A model generated the notes under the pieces. It was not told where the DNA came from. It saw nothing but the letters and a program-made list of their open reading frames with translations, and ran no database searches. From NCBI GenBank assembly GCA_016778985.1, contig JADHOM010000005.1, positions 35,402 through 99,401 of the forward strand: 64,000 nucleotides of DNA. The letters run 5' to 3'. Made by a program: the position numbers and the translations under genes. This DNA is from Alphaproteobacteria bacterium (GTDB taxonomy: Bacteria > Pseudomonadota > Alphaproteobacteria > Puniceispirillales > UBA1172). Of this stretch, positions 7,211 to 14,777 are shown in pieces. How positions within the stretch are numbered: position 1 is the first letter of the stretch; every line of letters starts with the position of its first letter.

Positions 7211-7999
7211 TTATCTATCTATAAATCTGCTGATAATATCTGCTTCAGCCTGAACCATCCGTGATGAGGCCCCGTAAGCCTGTTGAGCGCGCATCATCAT
7301 TACCATTTCATCGGATACACTGGTGTTAGACGCCTCAATCGAGCCTTGAATAACGCGGCCAAAAAAACCATCATTTGGCGCCCCGACTATTGGCGGGCCG
7401 GATAAGTTACTGGCTTGAAACTCATTAAGACCACGTTGTGTTAAGCCATTGATATTGCGGAACCGCGCAAGTCCAATTTGACCTGCTTGCAAGGATAAAT
7501 TAGTGCCATAATTTGCGGTCACTTCGCCTTTTTCATTGATTGAGATCGCATCGACTTCTTTATATTGTCCGGTATTATCACCTGTTTGAACACGGAAGGG
7601 GATGGTAATCGGTTGACCTGTAGACGATAGCAGAAGCTTTCCGGTGTTTGTGATCATTTGGCCATCTTCGTTGAGGCTAAATGATCCATCACGAGTATAA
7701 TACATGCCGCCATCTGTTGGGTCCGCGCCCATAAACATGCCATAGCCAGAAATGCCAAGGTCAAGCGACAAACTGGTCGTCTTTAATGAGCCTTGGCTGT
7801 AATTTACACGCATACCTGAGTTACGTGTCCCCATGCCAGTGACCGCATTATCGGTTTGATCGGAGGTTTTCGCATAGATATCCTGAAAATCTGTCGTGCT
7901 TCGCTTAAAGCCAGTACTATTCGCATTTGAGATGTTATTTGAGATAGTGCTAATTTCTTTATTTGCGGCTAATAATCCGCTCGAAATGATGGATAACAT
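7211..7999 (-). CDS. flgF: Flagellar basal-body rod/hook family protein, FlgF-type
   Basis: A 262-residue member of the FlgE/FlgF/FlgG family of rod and hook proteins exported through the flagellar type III system. The N-terminal signature STISNNISNANSTGFKRS and the C-terminal helix (IEASNTSVSDEMVMMMRAQQ onwards) are the two coiled-coil ends shared by all axial proteins. The central DLGISGYGMFMG, YYTRDGSFSLNEDG and TGKLLL blocks are the D1/D2 beta domain. Length favours FlgF or FlgG over a full hook protein, although the N-terminus (ISSGLLAANKEISTISNNIS) is also FlgE-like, so the exact paralogue is uncertain. AAGGAGG lies ten bases before the ATG. No partner rod genes are adjacent. Confidence 0.82.
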   Translation of the reverse strand: MLSIISSGLLAANKEISTISNNISNANSTGFKRSTTDFQDIYAKTSDQTDNAVTGMGTRNSGMRVNYSQGSLKTTSLSLDLGISGYGMFMGADPTDGGMYYTRDGSFSLNEDGQMITNTGKLLLSSTGQPITIPFRVQTGDNTGQYKEVDAISINEKGEVTANYGTNLSLQAGQIGLARFRNINGLTQRGLNEFQASNLSGPPIVGAPNDGFFGRVIQGSIEASNTSVSDEMVMMMRAQQAYGASSRMVQAEADIISRFIDR

Positions 8000-8179
8000 G
8001 TCTCATTTGCCTCCTTATTGGCTGCACCGGTAAAAGATATCAGCAAGGGTATTCAAATTTCATGCCAGATTATGCCTGTCGCCGCAATAAAGACTAAACT
8101 TAATAGAGTTGAAATTTTTGCCTTTTATGGCATTATAAAAAATTAATATGATTGATACTAAAATTATGGATTTTGTTTC

Positions 8180-8563
8180 ATGAGCAACCCGCCAAATGCA
8201 CTTGTGCCAGTCAGACCAGCACAACCACCTGCTGTGGTGCGTTCTGAAAATGAAAATCCCATGAGCTTAGTTAAGGATGCAATTAAGCTTACCGATAAAG
8301 AGGATGTGCGTAATCGGCTGCCTGATATTCTTGGCCGAGCCCTAGCGCGAACATGGATTGATACGGCATTTCATGAGAGCTTTTCGCGTGACCCGCAAGC
8401 GACGTTAGCTACCAATGGTGTTGAAATGCCAGATAACATGATTATTGAGTTTCAAAAGCCTGATAGCAATCGCCCACGCATTGTTGTTTATGAAAAAAAG
8501 CCACATTCTAAATTCCGTACCCGCATTTTCTATTTACAGCTTGTTATGATGGCAGGGCGATAA
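8180..8563 (+). CDS. Small protein with nitrile-hydratase-leader-like (NHLP-like) domain
   Basis: A 127-residue protein. After a Pro-rich, probably disordered N-terminus, residues from about 47 (LPDILGRALARTWIDTAFHE, then DPQATLATNGVEMPDNMIIE) follow the pattern of the nitrile hydratase alpha-like leader family: conserved A-x-x-W-x-D-x-x-F, DPxAxL, G, then xP and a terminal beta pair (RPRIVVYEKK). In that family these sequences serve as leader peptides for modified peptides or belong to nitrile hydratase itself. No cyclodehydratase, lanthionine synthetase or nitrile hydratase beta gene is seen nearby, and the C-terminal tail is short and basic without Cys or Ser/Thr enrichment. A non-RiPP role is therefore likely. 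It is followed after 3 bases by a Sel1-type gene. Confidence 0.6.
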   Translation: MSNPPNALVPVRPAQPPAVVRSENENPMSLVKDAIKLTDKEDVRNRLPDILGRALARTWIDTAFHESFSRDPQATLATNGVEMPDNMIIEFQKPDSNRPRIVVYEKKPHSKFRTRIFYLQLVMMAGR

Positions 8564-8566
8564 AGC

Positions 8567-9196
8567 ATGCGTAAAACCTTTATGATTTCGACGCTATCTG
8601 CATGCCTCTTAAGTTACGGATTTGCCCATGCGGATAATCACGGTGATAATATTGCAACCAGCGATGAGACCTTTATGGAAGCTGTCGAAGCAGCTAAATC
8701 AGGCAATTATACCCATGCCTTCACGCTCTTTGAAATGCAGGCAGAGGCCGCCCAACATGATGCTCAGTTTAATCTGGCGTTATTGCTTAAATCTGGTCGA
8801 GGCACACCGCAACATTATCATGATGCCTTAAAATGGGCTTGGCTGGCGCATCTGGGCGGAATAGAAAAGGCGCAGATGTTGGCCGAGGAGATTGTTGATA
8901 TCCTACCTGAGGACACCGTAGAAAAAGCCAGAAATGCGATTGCCAAACGGCTTAAAGAACGAATTGATAACGGCGATAAAAGAGCAATTACTCAATATGC
9001 ACGGTATTTTAGAGAGATTCTCTATGAGCCAGATTATGAACAATCTTATCTCTGGTATTCTATTGCATCAGCCGTTGGTATTGAGGGAAGTCAAGAAGCA
9101 AGAGATGAAGCGGCCAGCTATCTTGAGCCAGAAGTTATGATTGCTCTACAAGAAGAAGCGAGAACCACATATTACGGCCTGTCATTTGGAAAATAA
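8567..9196 (+). CDS. Exported Sel1-like/TPR repeat protein
   Basis: A 209-residue protein with a cleavable signal peptide (cut near FAHA-DN). It has helical repeat pairs of the Sel1 type: FMEAVEAAKSGNYTHAFTLF, then DAQFNLALLLKSGRGTPQHY with DALKWAWLA, and a degenerate last repeat with YEQSYLWYSIASAVG. Sel1 proteins act as periplasmic scaffolds for protein-protein contacts. The gene starts 3 bases after the NHLP-like gene and is followed by two small genes, so all four look like one operon. It lies just beyond the flagellar genes, but a flagellar role is only positional inference. Confidence 0.75.
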   Translation: MRKTFMISTLSACLLSYGFAHADNHGDNIATSDETFMEAVEAAKSGNYTHAFTLFEMQAEAAQHDAQFNLALLLKSGRGTPQHYHDALKWAWLAHLGGIEKAQMLAEEIVDILPEDTVEKARNAIAKRLKERIDNGDKRAITQYARYFREILYEPDYEQSYLWYSIASAVGIEGSQEARDEAASYLEPEVMIALQEEARTTYYGLSFGK

Positions 9197-9222
9197 ATCA
9201 GCAGGCGATATAAGGAGCTGAC

Positions 9223-9435
9223 ATGCAAGTCAAGATTCACTGGATTATTGACGGGGTTGCTGAATTAGATGCAGAAACCCCAGAAGACGCAGAAGCGCAA
9301 GTCGAAGAGATGTTGAAAAAAGTTCTGGCAGATAATCCAGACCTAATCAATGTGTTGGGAACGCGCGCTATTCAAGGCAAGGCCTATTTGCCAGGATCAG
9401 AAGATGATATTAATGACCTTGAAACGAACGGCTAA
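9223..9435 (+). CDS. Small acidic hypothetical protein
   Basis: A 70-residue acidic cytoplasmic protein with a good ribosome site (AAGGAGCTG) before the ATG. It has a beta strand (VKIHWIIDGVAELDA), an acidic helix (EDAEAQVEEMLKKVL), then a short beta and acidic tail. The layout is that of small alpha/beta proteins of unknown role. It belongs to the 8180-9727 operon, and its 3' end overlaps the start of the next gene. No function can be assigned. Confidence 0.6.
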   Translation: MQVKIHWIIDGVAELDAETPEDAEAQVEEMLKKVLADNPDLINVLGTRAIQGKAYLPGSEDDINDLETNG

Positions 9436-9727
9436 CATATCGCGTGTTATTGCAATGACAGCGATGCTGGCTTTGACAGGCGCTAGCGCTATTGGTCTGA
9501 CATCTGTGATCAGTAGCCATGATGCTATGGCTGCGGCAAAAACATACAAATCAAAGGGCTCAATGGAAAATACCCGTCATGTCTTGGAAAAATGCCGCCT
9601 CAAAGCGGTTGAGGTTGTCGATGGTGTTACTATGTGTGTCTATCGATCACAAACGGGGCGGCGAGTGACGCTCACCAATGAAGATCCTAGTGCCGGTTGT
9701 CAAAAACAATTTCAGTGTAAACGCTAG
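9404..9727 (+). CDS. Small exported cysteine-containing protein, unknown function
   Basis: I place the start at the ATG at 9404, with AGGA seven bases upstream, inside the end of the previous gene; ATG 9413 is also possible. Either start is followed by a signal peptide ending near DAMA-AAK. The mature protein is about 65 residues, basic, with four cysteines (in KCRL, TMCVY, AGCQ and QCKR) that could form two disulfides in the periplasm. I do not recognise the family. It is the last gene of the 8180-9727 group. Confidence 0.6.
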   Translation: MILMTLKRTANISRVIAMTAMLALTGASAIGLTSVISSHDAMAAAKTYKSKGSMENTRHVLEKCRLKAVEVVDGVTMCVYRSQTGRRVTLTNEDPSAGCQKQFQCKR

Positions 9728-9759
9728 ATTGGGGGCGATGGCATCCCATCAGGAGTCTA

Positions 9760-10176
9760 TTAGGATTGGCATGACGCACAAACCCCTCGGATTTCAATAG
9801 CAGTTTTAGTTGGCCTAAAATCAAAATTAGTTAATAGACGGCTAACAATGCCCTCAACATTGGAATGGGCTAATTCCTCAACCAATCCACACATCTCACA
9901 AATGACAAATGAAGCGCTCTGGCTGTTTCTGGAAGCGCAACTGTCGAGCTGACAGACCGTATAAGCATTAAGGCTTTCCAGCCGGTGAACCATGCCCAGC
10001 GTGATCAGCTGATCAAGCGTTCGGTAGACCTGAAGCGGTGCCTTAAACCCATCGTCGCGCAAGGCATCGAGAATGGAATAAGCGCCTAATGGCCGCTTTG
10101 ACTTGGCTAAAGTTTCCATGACAAGGTTTTGCTTTTCAGTCAGTTCTAGCGCGGCATGTTTTTGTGTTTTGATCAT
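9760..10176 (-). CDS. zur: Zinc uptake regulator Zur (Fur family)
   Basis: A 138-residue Fur-family repressor. The winged-helix part contains KSKRPLGAYSILDALRDDG and QVYRTLDQLITLGMVHRL. The C-terminal part has the structural zinc site pairs CEMC and CASC. Zur represses zinc import genes when zinc is sufficient. It is the third gene after znuC and znuB, 35 bases behind znuB, and a palindromic operator candidate lies between znuC and the divergent znuA. That context points to Zur rather than Fur. The operon layout implies autoregulation. Confidence 0.93.
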   Translation of the reverse strand: MIKTQKHAALELTEKQNLVMETLAKSKRPLGAYSILDALRDDGFKAPLQVYRTLDQLITLGMVHRLESLNAYTVCQLDSCASRNSQSASFVICEMCGLVEELAHSNVEGIVSRLLTNFDFRPTKTAIEIRGVCASCQS

Positions 10177-10211
10177 GATCTTATCCGATAACCTAGTCTT
10201 ATATTACGCCC

Positions 10212-11015
10212 CTAATGGCTGCTTCTCAAAGACAGTTTTAATGGCAAAATTGACAAAATAAAGCATATAACGGCCGCAACAACGATACTAGGGCCGGCGG
10301 GGATATCCCATTCTAGCGAGCCCATTAGGCCAGCACAAATTGAAATAACGCCAATAATCGCTGATAAAACGGCCATTTGTTCGGGTGATGTTGAAAACCG
10401 CCGAGCGCTGGCGGCAGGGATGATCAGTAATGCGGTGATCAGTAACACCCCTACTATCTTCATTGATATCGCAATAACAGCGGCCATGACGATCATGAAA
10501 ATGAAATTGATATAGTCTGGTCTTGTGCCTTCTGCTGTGGCTATTTCCATATTCACAGTTGCCGCAAAAAGCGGTCTCCAGATCAGCATCAGGAGGATGA
10601 GGACAGCACCGCCACCGCCCCAGATAATGATCAGGTCACGCGACGTGATGGCAAGAATATCGCCAAATAAAAATCCAATTAAATCGACGCGTATCCAGCT
10701 CATGAAAGACAGAACCACCAAACTAATGGCCAAGGCTGAATGGGCAAGCAACCCTAGCAGTGAGTCTGATGAAAGATTAGCACGCCGTTGCAGCAGCATC
10801 AGAAGTAAAGACACAGCAACCGAAATGCCAAATACGGCAAGCATGATATTTAATTCAAGCAGCAAGGCCAGCGCAACACCAAGCAGCGCTGAGTGCGATA
10901 GCGTATCCCCAAAATAGGCTAGCCGTCGCCAAATAATAATACAGCCCAGAGGTCCTGCGATTAGCGCAACCCCGATACCGCCAATCATGGCGCGGACAAA
11001 AAAATCATCAAACAT
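10212..11015 (-). CDS. znuB: Zinc ABC transporter permease ZnuB
   Basis: An integral membrane permease of the ABC-3 (metal) family, 267 residues. I start it at the ATG at 11015 (MFDDFFVRAMIGG). A longer frame exists to 11174, but those residues lie inside znuC and are not family-like. The landmarks are IIWRRLAYFGDTLSHSALLG, the GFLFGDIL loop and MKIVGVLLITALLIIPAASA, typical of ZnuB. About eight membrane segments are visible. The start overlaps the znuC end by 8 bases, so the two are translationally coupled. With ZnuC and ZnuA it imports zinc from the periplasm. Confidence 0.95.
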   Translation of the reverse strand: MFDDFFVRAMIGGIGVALIAGPLGCIIIWRRLAYFGDTLSHSALLGVALALLLELNIMLAVFGISVAVSLLLMLLQRRANLSSDSLLGLLAHSALAISLVVLSFMSWIRVDLIGFLFGDILAITSRDLIIIWGGGGAVLILLMLIWRPLFAATVNMEIATAEGTRPDYINFIFMIVMAAVIAISMKIVGVLLITALLIIPAASARRFSTSPEQMAVLSAIIGVISICAGLMGSLEWDIPAGPSIVVAAVICFILSILPLKLSLRSSH

Positions 11016-11868
11016 TGTCACTATCCTGATCAGTTTCGACGGTGTCTGCCAAGGCAGGATTTTTGCCTGAAATAGGGTTGCCTGCGGTGCTATCATTTGT
11101 TCTGGCGTTTGTTTTACTAGTGGGGTAATGAATGCCGCCATCAGGAAGATGTTCATGGTCATGTTTATGTTCATAAAAAGCTAGTCCTGACGCAATACGC
11201 TCGCCAAACAGCGATTTAAACTCGGCGCTTGATGCGACCGTTGCCGGCGTCCCGGAACAGCATATATGACCGTTCAAACATATCACCCTATCCGTCGTTG
11301 ACATAACAATATGCAAATCATGAGAGATCAAAAGCACCCCACAATTCAGTTGCCGTCTGATATCTTCGATTAAACTAAATAGTGCCAGCTCACCATTAAA
11401 ATCAACACCTTGAACAGGTTCATCCAGCACCAGAAAATCAGGTGAGCGGAGAATAGCGCGTGCCAGCAAGACCCTTTGAAATTCCCCCCCTGACAGATTA
11501 TTCATCTGTTCCTTAGCCAGATGGAGTGTCTTGGTGGAGGATAGCGCCGTTTCAATTTCTGATGGACGAGCTCTGTTGGTTAAGCATAAGAAGCGCGTTA
11601 CCGTCAGCGGTAAGGCCCAGTTTAGATCAAGTTTCTGTGGAACATAGCTGGTTCGCAGATTGGGTTTACGGTAAACCTTGCCTTCATCAGCATCTAATAT
11701 ACCAAGTGCTAATTTAGCCGTTGTTGACTTGCCTGATCCATTCGGCCCGATCAGAGTGACAATCTCGCCTGCCGATACACTCATCGTAACGCCTTTGACT
11801 AGCCAGCGCTTTGATCTGAAAATGCCTGCGTTTTCTAGAGATACAAGCATGTCTTTATTTTCCAACAT
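11008..11868 (-). CDS. znuC: Zinc ABC transporter ATP-binding protein ZnuC
   Basis: A 286-residue ABC ATPase with Walker A GPNGSGKST, Q-loop in SYVPQK, signature LSGGEFQRVLLARAIL and Walker B FLVLDEPVQGVD. After the ATPase domain comes a His- and Asp-containing tail (YEHKHDHEHLPDGG), common in ZnuC and probably metal-binding. It is the first gene of znuC-znuB-zur and faces znuA across 196 bases that hold a Zur-box-like palindrome. Confidence 0.95.
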   Translation of the reverse strand: MLENKDMLVSLENAGIFRSKRWLVKGVTMSVSAGEIVTLIGPNGSGKSTTAKLALGILDADEGKVYRKPNLRTSYVPQKLDLNWALPLTVTRFLCLTNRARPSEIETALSSTKTLHLAKEQMNNLSGGEFQRVLLARAILRSPDFLVLDEPVQGVDFNGELALFSLIEDIRRQLNCGVLLISHDLHIVMSTTDRVICLNGHICCSGTPATVASSAEFKSLFGERIASGLAFYEHKHDHEHLPDGGIHYPTSKTNARTNDSTAGNPISGKNPALADTVETDQDSDNV

Positions 11869-11909
11869 TGAGAATCCATCACTAATTTTTAAAGGGATAC
11901 CATTTCAGG

Positions 11910-11936
11910 GATAATATTTACAGGCATAATATTATC
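11910..11936. repeat. Inverted repeat in the znuC leader
   Basis: GATAATATT and AATATTATC form perfect 9-base arms around a 9-base spacer, about 42 bases upstream of the znuC ATG. It could be a second operator or a leader hairpin. It does not resemble the 15-base Zur-type palindrome further upstream, and the AT-rich arms make chance a real possibility. Confidence 0.4.
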
Positions 11937-11989
11937 AGGTCATTTGCCATATCGTTAAACGATTTGCAGAAACTATTTGCAGCTTGAAT

Positions 11990-12004
11990 TGTTATCTTAT
12001 AACA
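11990..12004. promoter_or_regulatory. Zur-box-like operator between znuA and znuCB-zur
   Basis: TGTTATCTTATAACA is a perfect palindrome with 6-base arms and a 3-base centre, in the form of alphaproteobacterial Zur operators (TGTTAT-N-ATAACA type). It lies between the divergent znuA and znuC genes, with zur itself in one of the two units, so one site could control both directions. Binding is inferred, not shown. Confidence 0.72.
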
Positions 12005-12064
12005 TGAATTATCTATTTTGTGATTCTTAAATAATAGGTATGTATGAGCGTTAGGAGCATCGGT

Positions 12065-13156
12065 ATGCCATCAATGAAATCCATGTTTAGTGTAAGCGCA
12101 TTTGTTATTTTATCATCAGGGATAATGGTAACGGATAGACAGGCAAGCGCAGAAGTGAATGTTGTCGCCTCGATTAAGCCTGTCCATTCGCTTGTCGCAA
12201 GTGTTATGGCAGGTGTCAGCACACCTGAGCTGATTATTGAAGGGTCAGGCTCGCCGCATACATATGCGTTAAAACCGTCGCAGGCAAGGCAGCTTCAAGA
12301 CGCGGATCTGATATTCTGGGTTGGTAATAAGATTGAGCCTTTTCTCGAAAAATCAATTGCCGGAATTGCGTCTCATGACGTATCCATTGCTCTCTCAGAA
12401 ATCCAAGGATTGACAAAAATTAAGCTCCGTGAAGGCGCCGATTTTGAAACTCATGATGATCACGATCATGGAGATCATGATGACGATGATCATGATGAAG
12501 GACATGATGACCATGCAGATCATGACGATCACGATGAAGGACATGATGACCATGCAGATCATGACGATCATGATGAAGGACATGATGACCATGCAGATCA
12601 TGACGATCATGATGAAGGACATGATGATCATGATGAGGGTTTTGATCAGCATGTTTGGCTTGATCCTGTCAATGCCAAGGCCATGGTACACACGATTGAG
12701 GAGGCGCTGGTCAAAGCTGATCCAAGCAATGCCACGTTATATGAAGCTAATGCCGCCCGGATGCTGACCCGATTGGATATCCTTTTGGAAGATGTTAATG
12801 CCCAGTTAGAGCCAGTGAAGGGTGAGGGCTATATCGTCTTTCATGATGCTTATCAATATTATGAAAAGCGGTTTGGCATTACTGCCATTGGCTCAATAAC
12901 GGTTTCGCCTGAGCATCTGCCCGGCGCTAAAAGAGTCAGTGAATTGCAGGATAAGGTGCGTTCACTGAACGCGGTTTGCGTGTTCTCTGAGCCGCAGTTC
13001 GAGCCGAAGCTGGTTTCCGTTGTTGTTGAGAACACGGATGCTGGAACAGGTGTTCTTGATCCTCTTGGGGCAACAATTGAAAGCGGCCCTGATATGTATT
13101 TTGCGCTCATCCGCAACATGACCACCGCATTGACAGATTGTCTTGACGGTAAATAG
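12065..13156 (+). CDS. znuA: Zinc-binding periplasmic protein ZnuA with repeat-expanded His/Asp loop
   Basis: I choose ATG 12065 because AGGAG lies seven bases upstream and a signal peptide follows directly; ATG 12044 has no ribosome site. The protein (363 residues) is a cluster A-I metal-binding protein: the first zinc-ligand region is GSGSPHTYALKPSQA, later ligands are near QHVWLDP and FHDAYQYYEKRF, and the end has SEPQFEPK. Between the domains lies a highly acidic His/Asp/Glu/Gly-rich loop of about 70 residues made of a 13-residue unit repeated about 3.5 times. Such loops bind extra zinc and may help load the main site. It is divergent from znuCB-zur. Confidence 0.95.
   Translation: MPSMKSMFSVSAFVILSSGIMVTDRQASAEVNVVASIKPVHSLVASVMAGVSTPELIIEGSGSPHTYALKPSQARQLQDADLIFWVGNKIEPFLEKSIAGIASHDVSIALSEIQGLTKIKLREGADFETHDDHDHGDHDDDDHDEGHDDHADHDDHDEGHDDHADHDDHDEGHDDHADHDDHDEGHDDHDEGFDQHVWLDPVNAKAMVHTIEEALVKADPSNATLYEANAARMLTRLDILLEDVNAQLEPVKGEGYIVFHDAYQYYEKRFGITAIGSITVSPEHLPGAKRVSELQDKVRSLNAVCVFSEPQFEPKLVSVVVENTDAGTGVLDPLGATIESGPDMYFALIRNMTTALTDCLDGK
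12491..12627 (+). repeat. 39-base tandem repeat encoding the ZnuA metal-binding loop
   Basis: Three full copies of a 39-base unit (from 12491, 12530 and 12569), plus 20 bases of a fourth, encode HDEGHDDHADHDD repeats. Copies are nearly identical (one base change at the start of the second), which suggests recent expansion. The unit length keeps the frame, so copy-number change would alter only loop length. Confidence 0.92.
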
Positions 13157-13285
13157 GCGTGGCAATTTAAGGCTGAGTGTCATAAAGCGGGATTGAAATA
13201 GGAGGAGCACGGTTTTTGATGATTATCTGTTAAAATCATGCCAGAATGGCCTTATGCGTAATCTGAAACGATTCGAGAAAGCCTG

Positions 13286-14041
13286 ATGAGAACCCTTATA
13301 TGCGGTATATTATGCAGCTTGCTGGCTGGTCTTGTTTTCCCCTTTATGGCCCTGGCGGGTGAGAATAGAACCTATATGATTGGCGGCGCGGCATTCGAAG
13401 GCTATCACGCCCCTGCAAATGGTGCATCAAAAGGTCTGGTTCTGGTCATTCATGATTGGGATGGGCTGACCGACTATGAAATGAAACGCGCTGATATGAT
13501 CGCAGAAATGGGCTATGATGCGTTTGCCGTTGACCTTTATGGTAAGGGCAACCGTCCTGTTGATACCGGTGCCAAAAAAGCTGAAGTGGGCAGGCTCTAT
13601 CAAGATCGTGCGTTGATGCGAGAGCTGATCCTTGGTGGTCTTGCCGAAGCCCGTAAACTGCGCCCGGGCAAGGCTGTTGTCATGGGATATTGCTTTGGTG
13701 GGGCGGCGGTTCTGGAACTGGCGCGGTCTGGCAAGGCTGAGGATATTAGCGGCTATGTCAGTTTTCATGGTGGTCTCAAAACCCCGCAGGGACAGGGGTA
13801 TGACAGCACGACACCGCCAATACTGATTGCCCATGGCGGTGCTGATCAGGGCATTCCGATGGATGATGTCGCCGCGCTTTCAAAGGAACTTGAGGGCGCC
13901 AGCGTCAGCTATGAAATTCAGGTCTATTCCGGCGCGCCGCATGCCTTCACTGTCTTTGGTTCACCGCGATACCGTGAACAGGCGGACAGAAAATCATGGG
14001 TAGCGTTTGGTGATTTCCTGACCGAATATCTCAGCGACTGA
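13286..14041 (+). CDS. Exported dienelactone hydrolase family protein
   Basis: A 251-residue alpha/beta hydrolase of the dienelactone hydrolase family with an N-terminal signal peptide (cut near ALA-GE). The nucleophile elbow is GYCFGG, with Cys as expected for this family. The catalytic His is in GAPHAF near the C-terminus, and the acidic residue is probably the Asp in the HGGADQGIP region. The family hydrolyses lactone or ester bonds; the true substrate cannot be read from the sequence. Export to the periplasm is less common than the cytoplasmic form. It lies alone, 129 bases after znuA. Confidence 0.85.
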   Translation: MRTLICGILCSLLAGLVFPFMALAGENRTYMIGGAAFEGYHAPANGASKGLVLVIHDWDGLTDYEMKRADMIAEMGYDAFAVDLYGKGNRPVDTGAKKAEVGRLYQDRALMRELILGGLAEARKLRPGKAVVMGYCFGGAAVLELARSGKAEDISGYVSFHGGLKTPQGQGYDSTTPPILIAHGGADQGIPMDDVAALSKELEGASVSYEIQVYSGAPHAFTVFGSPRYREQADRKSWVAFGDFLTEYLSD

Positions 14042-14073
14042 TCCGCGCCCTATCGCCACCACTGTCCATGTCG

Positions 14074-14595
14074 TCATGCCATATCCGCATTAGTCTTGTC
14101 GGCGTTTTCTGGATTTTTAGCCAATGGGTCAGGCCCCCATTGGTTGACGCCTGGCTGGCCGCGCCTGAATACCAAGTAAAGCCACAGCAGGACACATATT
14201 ATATGAAGTGTGGTGATGATCACATCCGCCAAAACGCCACCAAACATCAGCTGTAACAGCCCATATTGTATGACGGTGCCATCAACGACAAGGGTGAATG
14301 TTGAGAGCAGACCCGTGACGATAAATAGTGTTGCCACTGGCCCGCGCGGCAGGCCGATATCATTACTCCGCTGGATAGCAAGCATGATCAGGATAACATC
14401 AATGACCAGACAATACAGAAGGAATAGGGCAAATGATGCATAGATCATGTTTGTTGAAAGTAGCCATCCGACGGGCAGAATAAAGACTGCCGCAATGATG
14501 GACATAATAAAAAGCATGATGAGGTTGAAGATATAACTCCGCCGGTTGCGGCGGGTTGAAATGGAAAAATAATCTTCAAAAAGTGGTTTTGACAT
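14074..14595 (-). CDS. DUF805 family membrane protein
   Basis: A 173-residue protein with four predicted membrane helices. The start region (ISTRRNRRSYIFNL) and the end (RRGQPGVNQWGPDPL) are the two signatures of DUF805 (also called YhaH-like) proteins; between them AIQRSNDIGL replaces the common AxRLHDxG motif. The function of this family is unknown. It stands alone, convergent with the dienelactone hydrolase gene, and has a GGGAGG-type ribosome site. Confidence 0.8.
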   Translation of the reverse strand: MSKPLFEDYFSISTRRNRRSYIFNLIMLFIMSIIAAVFILPVGWLLSTNMIYASFALFLLYCLVIDVILIMLAIQRSNDIGLPRGPVATLFIVTGLLSTFTLVVDGTVIQYGLLQLMFGGVLADVIITTLHIICVLLWLYLVFRRGQPGVNQWGPDPLAKNPENADKTNADMA

Positions 14596-14777
14596 AGTTG
14601 TCCTCCCTTTTTGGTGCGATGCTCAAAGGCGCTTGTATCACCAATTCTATCAGCGAGAGGTTAATTTTCGGTTAATCAGCGGTGAATTCATAAAGTCATG
14701 ATCAATCTGAACATCCGCTTATCCGCGGCCGATGATATTAATAGGGATAATAATAGGAATAAGAATACGGCTCAGGC

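Noticed and set aside
8015..8022. GCCAATAA on the minus strand, resembling a FliA -10 box before the FlgF-like gene
   Set aside because: It overlaps the Shine-Dalgarno sequence, so transcription would start inside it, and no TAAAG -35 element lies at the right distance.
10525..10917. Long frames opposite znuB and other genes, including 15001-15537 (opposite the DMT transporter gene)
   Set aside because: They mirror the codons of the real genes, have no ribosome sites and carry no family motifs.
12491..12627. CRISPR-like repeats in the znuA region
   Set aside because: The units are adjacent without spacers, in frame, and encode a His/Asp-rich loop.
13254..13286. Ten-codon leader peptide ending at the dienelactone hydrolase start
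   Set aside because: The short frame has no ribosome site, no regulatory codons and no attenuator-like hairpin. An overlap of stop and start arises easily by chance.
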